Below are positions 1-5,184 of a stretch of 6,400 bases of DNA, piece by piece. How positions within the stretch are numbered: the stretch's first letter is position 1; each line of letters opens with the position of its first letter. Both the position numbers and the translations under genes were made by a program. The notes beneath the pieces were generated by a model. It had not been told where the DNA came from and searched no databases. It saw only the letters and a list, made by a program, of their open reading frames with translations. This DNA comes from an uncultured Solirubrobacteraceae bacterium (GTDB lineage: Bacteria; Actinomycetota; Thermoleophilia; Solirubrobacterales; Solirubrobacteraceae): contig CATPAX010000218.1 of assembly GCA_955652215.1 (NCBI GenBank), positions 1 through 6,400 of the forward strand. The letters run 5' to 3'.

Positions 1-605
1 CCGCCTCCGATGTCCGGCCCGTTGTGCTCGCAGCGGTTGCCGGCGAAAACGGAGTTGACGATGCGCAGACGCCCGCCGCGGTCGAAGATCGCGCCTCCGC
101 CTCCGCCATCAAAGCGCTGACCGGTTGAGTTCCCATTCATGAACGTCATGTTCTGGATGACGAGCTTCGGCGAGGCTTGATCCTGGCAGTGCGAGGTCGT
201 CCACACCTGCACCGGATCGCAGGTGTCCATGTAGAGGATGCGCCGCCCCTGGCCGCTCAGCGTCACCAGCCCGCGGCCATCAAGCACGACAAGGCGGCTG
301 GTGTTCACGACCTTCGCGGTCGCCGCCAGCTTGATCGTGACGTGGTGGGGACCGCACGAGAACCGGATGATCCCGCCGGCTCGCACCGCGGCGATCACGT
401 TGGCCGAGGTACAGCTCGCCGCTGTTCCGCGCCCAACGACGTGATCCGGATGGGACGTGTCCACAGCTCGTTCAGCGGCGGGGGCGGTTAGCGGGCGCCT
501 GTCCTGGTCTGATCGGCGTTGAATCGAGCTTGCCGCCAGGGCGGTCGCGGCGGCGGCAAGAGACACGCTGAGGCATACGGCTAGCACTGAGGTCCGCCGG
601 GGCAT
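1..605 (-). CDS. Secreted right-handed beta-helix-like protein (C-terminus beyond the window)
   Basis: Reading the minus strand from the ATG at 605-603 gives 201 uninterrupted codons before the window edge, so the gene is partial and its stop is not visible. Residues 1-24 form a signal peptide: a basic MPRR start, a hydrophobic stretch from about 7 to 23, and a cleavage site near Ala-Leu-Ala. Residues 60-86 carry a Cys-x(18)-Cys segment ending in SCGP. Short beta-strand turns follow, with a LDGRG turn (108-112), an IQNMTF rung (150-155), a glycine run followed by AIF (167-174) and an IVNSVFAGN rung (182-190). Asn-rich, Val/Ile-alternating rungs of this kind are typical of parallel beta-helix (pectate-lyase-like) proteins. 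Mature Cys 65, 84, 129, 140 and 192 suggest disulphides outside the cytoplasm. The ATG follows the GH2 stop by 9 bases in the same frame, so the two genes are probably co-transcribed. No strong Shine-Dalgarno is seen. No catalytic residues can be assigned: it could be a polysaccharide lyase, a binding protein or a surface protein. Confidence 0.75.
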   Translation of the reverse strand, partial: MPRRTSVLAVCLSVSLAAAATALAASSIQRRSDQDRRPLTAPAAERAVDTSHPDHVVGRGTAASCTSANVIAAVRAGGIIRFSCGPHHVTIKLAATAKVVNTSRLVVLDGRGLVTLSGQGRRILYMDTCDPVQVWTTSHCQDQASPKLVIQNMTFMNGNSTGQRFDGGGGGAIFDRGGRLRIVNSVFAGNRCEHNGPDIGG

Positions 606-614
606 CAGAAAGGG

Positions 615-2504
615 CTACCCGAGCTGGCCCGTGCCGTGGTAGATCGCGGAGACGACCCCGAAGGCAGGCTTGAAGTTGCCGTTCATGTCGACCAGACCCT
701 TCTGGTTGAACGGTGGAGCGGGAAACGGGTTCCCTCCCGCGTACTGAGGCGAGGACGCGAAGTCCTGGAGCACGAAGTACACCGCTCCCGCGAGCCATGG
801 CTTCGTCGCAAACACCCTGAGGTGGAACGCAGCGGAGTCCGCCTGGAACTGGTAGGTCCCGCGCTCCTCGACGGGACCGTTACGGTTGCCGTCGAAGCCG
901 AACTCCGTGACGAACAGCGCTTTCTGCGGATAGCAGGCCCGGAAGCTGTCCAGAAACGGGCTCAGCTGGTCGCGATCATCGGTGGCGCCGGCGCCCGCAT
1001 CGAACCAGCCGAAGTAGTCGTTAAAGCCGAGCGCATCGAGCGGCGCGTACGCGGCCTGGCAGGGAAGCCCCGGCCAGTCACTGATCGCCATCCCGACCGG
1101 GCGCGTCGGATCGAGCGAGTGAGCCACCGCAGCGGCGCTCGCGATGTATGCGCCCACCTGCCCCGGGGTCGGCGTTGCGAGCTCGTTGCCGATGCTCCAC
1201 AGCATCACCGACGGATGGTTTTCATAGGTGAGGATGTTCTGGCGCAGCACCTGCAGCGCTCGTGCGCTGACCGCGGGCTGGCCGAGGAATCGGCTGAGCT
1301 CGTGGGTCACAGGAATCTCCGACCAGACCAGCATCCCGTACTGGTCGGCCATCTCCAAGATCTGCGGGTTCAGCGGGTCATGCGAGCGGATCAAGTGAGC
1401 TCCGAGGCCGCGCAGCCAGGCGACCAGTCGCTGCAGGTGCCCGGGGTCGAGCGCCGAGCCGAGCACGAGATTCGATTCCTGGACAAACGCTCCGCGCAGA
1501 TGTACTACGCGTCCATTCAGTACCAGCAGACCGGTGGAAGTGAGCTTGATCGAGCGGATTCCGCTGTCGGTGACGTAACTGTTCAGATGTCGTCCGTCCG
1601 CCGCGCCATACAGATCGACTGTCGCTCGGTACAGATTCGGCTGGTAGATGGACCATAGTCGTGGGTGCGCGATCCGGATCGTGGCCTGCGCCGTCCAGGA
1701 CGAATATGGCGGGATCCTCGTTCGGCCGAAGTCCACCGGAACTCGCCCGAATGACCCGCGAAGACGCACCCTCTGGGGCACGCCCGTGACGTTGTGCACC
1801 ACTACCGTCTCTTCGATGCTCGCCGCGCACGTGGGGCACGGCAGGATCGGCCGCACGATTATTTGGGCAAGGTCGGCCCGCTGGACAGGCCTCAGATACA
1901 CCTCGCGGACGATCCCACCGTAAGTCCATGACCCGCGCGCAAGACCGGACGGGATGTCCGTCGGCGTCCGCCGGTTATCCACCCGTACGATCATCCGGTT
2001 GACACCGGCGTGCAGGTGGCTCAGGTTAAGTTCGAACGGAAGGCTGTCACCAGTGTGGCTCCCCATCTGGCGTCCATTGAGCCAGACCTGAGCCCTGAAG
2101 TTGACCGATTCGAAGCGGACGATCCAGACGCGTTTGCGGGGGCCTGGCGGCAGCAGGAAGTCCTTGCGGTACCAGCCGACATAGCCGGCCATGCTCTGCT
2201 GGGAGAAATCGCCCGCGTTGTAAGTGTTGGGTACCTGCACCGGCGTCCAGCCGTCCGGGGCGGCGATGTTTCTCCACCATCCCTGGGACAGGCCTTGGTC
2301 GGAGTAGTCGGCTCGGAACAGCCAAGTTCCATCGAGCAGGTACCGGTTGGTCCACCCATCGCGATAGAGGGCCTGCTGGGGCGGCTGCTCGGGGGTGTAG
2401 ACGGGAGTCTGTGCACGTGCCGTCGAGGCACCAACCGCAAGCAGAGCGACGAGGGCAACACACAGCCGTAGGACGGCTCCGGGATGTCGTGCAAGTTCAA
2501 CCAC
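615..2504 (-). CDS. Secreted glycoside hydrolase family 2 protein, beta-glucuronidase-like
   Basis: A retaining exo-glycosidase of family GH2, predicted to act outside the cytoplasmic membrane. From the GTG at 2504 it has 629 residues. Residues 1-31 are a Sec signal peptide (hydrophobic core about 11-25, Ala-Arg-Ala cleavage site). Then come the jelly-roll sugar-binding domain (about 46-206, with GWYRKDF and WLNG), an Ig-like domain (about 210-305) and a TIM barrel (about 325-629). The acid/base is Glu441 in WSIGNE and the nucleophile is Glu534 in VTEFG. His375 in RSHDP and the WSE at 394-396 are also GH2 signatures. Asn495-Asp-Tyr-Phe-Gly-Trp resembles the NRYYGW stretch of E. coli GusA, and Asn600-Gln-Lys602 matches the NxK motif that binds the glucuronate carboxylate, so a beta-glucuronidase is favoured over a beta-galactosidase. 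The substrate is inferred. The frame is open back to 2720, but those extra 72 residues are Arg-rich, unlike the family, and would overlap the divergent gene. The GTG at 2504 puts the signal peptide at the N-terminus. No clear ribosome site precedes it. The stop is TAG at 617-615. Confidence 0.92.
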   Translation of the reverse strand: MVELARHPGAVLRLCVALVALLAVGASTARAQTPVYTPEQPPQQALYRDGWTNRYLLDGTWLFRADYSDQGLSQGWWRNIAAPDGWTPVQVPNTYNAGDFSQQSMAGYVGWYRKDFLLPPGPRKRVWIVRFESVNFRAQVWLNGRQMGSHTGDSLPFELNLSHLHAGVNRMIVRVDNRRTPTDIPSGLARGSWTYGGIVREVYLRPVQRADLAQIIVRPILPCPTCAASIEETVVVHNVTGVPQRVRLRGSFGRVPVDFGRTRIPPYSSWTAQATIRIAHPRLWSIYQPNLYRATVDLYGAADGRHLNSYVTDSGIRSIKLTSTGLLVLNGRVVHLRGAFVQESNLVLGSALDPGHLQRLVAWLRGLGAHLIRSHDPLNPQILEMADQYGMLVWSEIPVTHELSRFLGQPAVSARALQVLRQNILTYENHPSVMLWSIGNELATPTPGQVGAYIASAAAVAHSLDPTRPVGMAISDWPGLPCQAAYAPLDALGFNDYFGWFDAGAGATDDRDQLSPFLDSFRACYPQKALFVTEFGFDGNRNGPVEERGTYQFQADSAAFHLRVFATKPWLAGAVYFVLQDFASSPQYAGGNPFPAPPFNQKGLVDMNGNFKPAFGVVSAIYHGTGQLG

Positions 2505-2710
2505 TGGATACCGATTACGACAGAGTGGGGTCGAGCTGGCGAGCGCTCCGGGAGTCCCCTGCGCGGGCCATTTCCGCCCTGCGCGAGCGACCAAGCATAA
2601 CGACCACCGGGACGCCGTTTGGCGAGAGCGCGCGCGGCACGCTCGTCGGAGAAGAGCGGGACGCCGCTTACGGTTGCCGTCGTGATGCCGCGTAAGATCG
2701 GCGCGAACCC
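2505..2710. promoter_or_regulatory. Divergent intergenic region between the GH2 gene and the membrane glycosyltransferase gene
   Basis: This 206-bp spacer separates two divergently read genes, so promoters for both must lie here or just inside the genes. No convincing -35/-10 pair was found in either direction. A TAAGAT at 2693-2698 resembles a -10 box for the plus-strand gene, but no -35 sits at proper spacing. The spacer holds a perfect 6-bp inverted repeat, CTTACG (2667-2672) and CGTAAG (2691-2696), with 18 bases between the arms. It could be an operator or could be chance. The promoter role is inferred from gene orientation alone. Confidence 0.4.
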
Positions 2711-3937
2711 GTGGCATCACCTAGAAGCTCTACCGGCGTCAAGCAGGGGCCACGAGCGTCAGTTCAGGCTCCCGAAGGCAACCTCGCGGCGACTGGAGAC
2801 CGGCGTCCCAACTCTCCAATATCGCTCGCGCTTCCCTTGATCATTTGGGCGATCGCGATCGGCGGGCTACTCGTCGTGGCTTCCGCCAACGGATTGCACC
2901 CACTCCGGGCCTCCACGTGGGCGCGATGGGACTCCAACTTGTATCTCTCCGTCGCGAAGCGCGGGTATGACCTGTTCCCGTGCGCTCCAAAGCTGATCGG
3001 AGGGCACCTCGCAACGCATCGATGGTGCGGGAACGCCGGCTGGTTCCCCGCCTACTCCTGGCTAGCAGGCGGCCTCTCTCGCCTAGGTCTGCCACTGGAG
3101 CCGGCCGCTGTTGCGGTTTCTTGGCTCTTTGCCCTCGGCACGCTCGTGCTCCTGTGGGTGACCTTCCTGGGGCGACGTCTCGGTGTCCCGGCGATCGGCT
3201 GCCTGGTCTTCGCTGCGTTCGTGCCAGGCCAGATCTACCACTACGCGATTTTCCCGATGTCGATGCTCGCGTTCTTCACTGTCCTGCATCTGTGGTTGCT
3301 GCACGGCCGGCGCTGGATGGCCGCAGGCCTGGCCGGCGCGGTAGCAGCCATGACCTACCCGATCGGGGTGATGCTCGCCCCGGTGGCGGCGCTGTGGATC
3401 GTGCTCGTTCTCCGCGATGCAGGGTGGCTCGAGCGGCTGAGGCGCACGGCTCTCACGAGCGGTGTGACAGCCGCGGGATTCGGGGTCGTGCTCATAGACA
3501 TGAAGCTCGAGACCGGCTCTTGGGACGCGTACTTCAAGGTCCAGGACAAGTACGGGCACGGCTTGCATGACCCGCTGACGATCTTCTGGAGCTGGGTACA
3601 GCCAGCGCTGCACGGCTCATTGCTGCGGCTCAGCTCCGTTCCCGCTCTCCAAACCATGTTCCTTGGCGCCCTGATGTTCTGTCTCGTGGTGGTCATGGGG
3701 CTCCAATGGCGCGAGCTGAACGCGCGTGACGGGCTCCTACTGCTGTGGGCGGCTGTCTTCTTCCTGTTTCCGTTGACGCAGGCCGGTCTCAGCCTGATTC
3801 GAAGCCAGGCTGCGCTGCTGCCGCTCGGGTTGCTCGTGGCGCGGCTGCCTCGGCCACTGATGTTTCTGGTCCTGGTCGCTGTGGTCTGCCTGAGCGTCCC
3901 GATCGCAAAGCTGTATTTCACCGGCGCGCTCGTCTAG
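2711..3937 (+). CDS. PIG-V-like GT-C family integral membrane glycosyltransferase
   Basis: A 408-residue polytopic membrane protein, predicted to move a sugar from a lipid-linked donor to an acceptor on the outer face of the membrane. A hydrophilic N-terminus (1-38) is followed by a first membrane helix (about 39-58). Next comes an outer loop with Arg-Trp-Asp74-Ser and LYLSVAKRGY (77-86), then GWFPAY (110-115). The Trp-Asp plus Ala-x-x-Gly-Tyr plus Phe-Pro-x-Tyr pattern is the hallmark of PIG-V (GPI mannosyltransferase 2) relatives, with the loop Asp as likely catalytic residue. Further matches are TYPIG (215-219), AYFKVQDKYG (273-282) and IRSQAALLP (363-371). About nine or ten more hydrophobic helices follow, including about 132-153, 220-234, 318-332, 342-355 and 383-397. 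Cys91 and Cys106 could pair outside. Bacteria lack GPI anchors, so the acceptor is unknown: a cell-envelope glycan or protein mannosylation are possibilities. The GTG at 2711 is the only usable start, since an in-frame TAA lies at 2693-2695 and no ATG occurs before the first helix. No clear ribosome site is visible. Confidence 0.87.
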   Translation: MASPRSSTGVKQGPRASVQAPEGNLAATGDRRPNSPISLALPLIIWAIAIGGLLVVASANGLHPLRASTWARWDSNLYLSVAKRGYDLFPCAPKLIGGHLATHRWCGNAGWFPAYSWLAGGLSRLGLPLEPAAVAVSWLFALGTLVLLWVTFLGRRLGVPAIGCLVFAAFVPGQIYHYAIFPMSMLAFFTVLHLWLLHGRRWMAAGLAGAVAAMTYPIGVMLAPVAALWIVLVLRDAGWLERLRRTALTSGVTAAGFGVVLIDMKLETGSWDAYFKVQDKYGHGLHDPLTIFWSWVQPALHGSLLRLSSVPALQTMFLGALMFCLVVVMGLQWRELNARDGLLLLWAAVFFLFPLTQAGLSLIRSQAALLPLGLLVARLPRPLMFLVLVAVVCLSVPIAKLYFTGALV

Positions 3938-3939
3938 TA

Positions 3940-3963
3940 CCCCGTCGGCGGACACCGCCGGGG
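3940..3963. terminator. GC-rich hairpin between convergent genes, possible bidirectional terminator
   Basis: CGGCGG (3946-3951) and CCGCCG (3955-3960) form a perfect 6-bp stem around an ACA loop. It is extended by CCC (3941-3943) against GGG (3961-3963) across a two-base GT bulge. It fills almost the whole 26-bp gap between the TAG of the membrane glycosyltransferase (3935-3937) and the TGA of the Pnkp ligase reading frame (3966-3964), a placement that suits termination from both sides. There is no U-tract on either side, so it is not a canonical intrinsic terminator. Termination is inferred from position and structure. Confidence 0.5.
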
Positions 3964-5184
3964 TCATAGGCGCGGGTCGACCGGCTCGCTCTCGAGCGCG
4001 AGCACGCCGAAGACGCACTCGTGGACTCGGCGAAGTGGCTCGCCTGCTACGAAACGCTCGAGGGCTTCGATCCCGAGAGCGAACTCCCTGATCGCAAGCG
4101 AGCGCTTGCGTCCGAGGCCCCGATCGCTTAGCCGCGACAGGTTCTCGGGCGCCGTGTAGTCGGGTCCGTAGATGATCCGCAGGTACTCGCGACCGCGGGT
4201 CTTCAGCGCGGGCTGGGTCAGACCGCGGCGGCCTCGAACGATGTAGTCGACCGGCTTGACGACCATGCCCTCGCCACCTCGCTCTGTGAGCTGCGTCCAC
4301 CAGGCCTCGCCCGCCTGCTCGCTGCTCGGGTCAGTCGTGTCGACAACGAGATGCGCGGTGGGGTGGAGGAGCGGCTCGGCTTGGCAAAGCTCGCTCAGCG
4401 TCTCCATGTGCCACAGGTGAGTCTTGTCTGCGTGAACTGCCCCCTCGCTTGCCAGCAGGTGAAATCGCGCGAGCTTGATGTCCTCGATGCTGCGGATTGG
4501 CCAGCAGTACCGGCGATAGGCATCGACGAACCGGCTCGCATCGTCGGTACGTTGCTGGACGCGGTCGAGCAGTGGTGCGACGTCGATTCCCGCTTCCATT
4601 GCGCGCTCGAGAGCGCTGACGGTCTCGCCTAGCCCCGCCCGGGCCGCAGCGCCGACCGCGGCGTACTGCTCGCGCAGCAGCTCTTGCGCCTTTGCCGACC
4701 AGGGCAGCAGCTCGCAGTCGAGTAGCAGCCAGTCCGTCTCCAGCCGATCGAACAAGCCGACGTTCGCGGCGGCGTAACGGGTCCGCGCGAGAAGCTCCAG
4801 CCGGAGCGATTCGTCTTGAACGAGCGGCCGCCCGGTCCGCGTGAAGCACGCGCCGAAGCCTTCGTCGACGACGCCGAAACGCCGTCGTGCCGCATCTTCG
4901 TCGCGACAGACGATCACGATCGCCCGCGAGCCCATGTGCTTCTCTTCGCAGACGACGCGAGGGACACCCTCCTGCCGGTAGTAGGCGAACGCTTGGGCGG
5001 GATGCTCCAGGAGGTCGCGGTCTTCGCTTGTGGCAGACGGAGAGACGGCCGGCGGGAGATAGATCAGCCATTTCGGGTTGATGGCAAAGCGACCCATGAC
5101 CTCGAGAGCCGCGATTGCATTCTCCTCTCGGATGGTCACGTTGTGAGCGAGCCGAGTCGGAATGATTCGCTTGCCGAAGGACAT
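3964..5184 (-). CDS. pnkp: Pnkp C-terminal module: RNA ligase-type adenylyltransferase (3' part of a frame-broken pnkp)
   Basis: This 406-codon frame encodes the whole ligase module of bacterial Pnkp, which takes an AMP from ATP onto its lysine and helps seal cleaved RNA, with Hen1 assisting in characterised systems. Motif I is Lys82-His-Met-Gly-Ser-Arg87 (adenylated lysine), the motif III-type segment is LLDCELLPW (154-162), motif IV is Glu305-Gly-Met-Val-Val-Lys310-Pro and motif V is Leu-Lys328-Thr-Arg-Gly. The N-terminal stretch (IREENAIAALEVM, WLIYLPP) and the C-terminal RVHECVFGVLALESEPVDPRL region look like family hallmarks, so the 3' end is complete. In homologues this module is fused to the kinase and phosphatase that here lie upstream in another frame. 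The ATG at 5184-5182 is the only start in this frame, because an in-frame TGA lies at 5226-5224 and no GTG or TTG falls between. No good ribosome site precedes this ATG, which argues that it is an internal point of one gene rather than a true start. The domain identity is near certain; separate translation is doubtful. Confidence 0.93.
   Translation of the reverse strand: MSFGKRIIPTRLAHNVTIREENAIAALEVMGRFAINPKWLIYLPPAVSPSATSEDRDLLEHPAQAFAYYRQEGVPRVVCEEKHMGSRAIVIVCRDEDAARRRFGVVDEGFGACFTRTGRPLVQDESLRLELLARTRYAAANVGLFDRLETDWLLLDCELLPWSAKAQELLREQYAAVGAAARAGLGETVSALERAMEAGIDVAPLLDRVQQRTDDASRFVDAYRRYCWPIRSIEDIKLARFHLLASEGAVHADKTHLWHMETLSELCQAEPLLHPTAHLVVDTTDPSSEQAGEAWWTQLTERGGEGMVVKPVDYIVRGRRGLTQPALKTRGREYLRIIYGPDYTAPENLSRLSDRGLGRKRSLAIREFALGIEALERFVAGEPLRRVHECVFGVLALESEPVDPRL

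Noticed and set aside
472..798. 108-codon minus-strand open frame spanning the GH2 end and the beta-helix start
   Set aside because: It is out of frame with two genes supported by motifs and a signal peptide, and its composition is Arg/Pro-rich noise.
636..1658. 340-codon plus-strand open frame antisense to the GH2 gene
   Set aside because: Its translation is rich in Arg, Val and Glu with no recognisable motif, and it mirrors a strongly supported GH2 gene. It is a high-GC shadow.
2674..2698. TTGCCG ... TAAGAT as a sigma-70-type promoter for the membrane glycosyltransferase gene
   Set aside because: The spacing between the hexamers is only 13 bases, too short for a normal promoter; the -10-like hexamer alone is weak evidence.
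2505..2720. N-terminal extension of the GH2 frame to a start at 2720
   Set aside because: The 72 extra residues are Arg/Ala-rich with no family similarity, bury the signal peptide inside the protein and overlap the divergent gene's start at 2711.
4331..5176. The in-frame continuation of the kinase-phosphatase reading frame over the ligase region as a real protein tail
   Set aside because: It is Arg/Ala/Pro-rich and unrelated to any domain, while the overlapping frame encodes all ligase motifs.
3964..5184. Stand-alone ATP-dependent DNA ligase
   Set aside because: It lacks an OB-fold after motif V, and its N- and C-terminal hallmark segments match the Pnkp ligase module, with the Pnkp kinase-phosphatase directly upstream.
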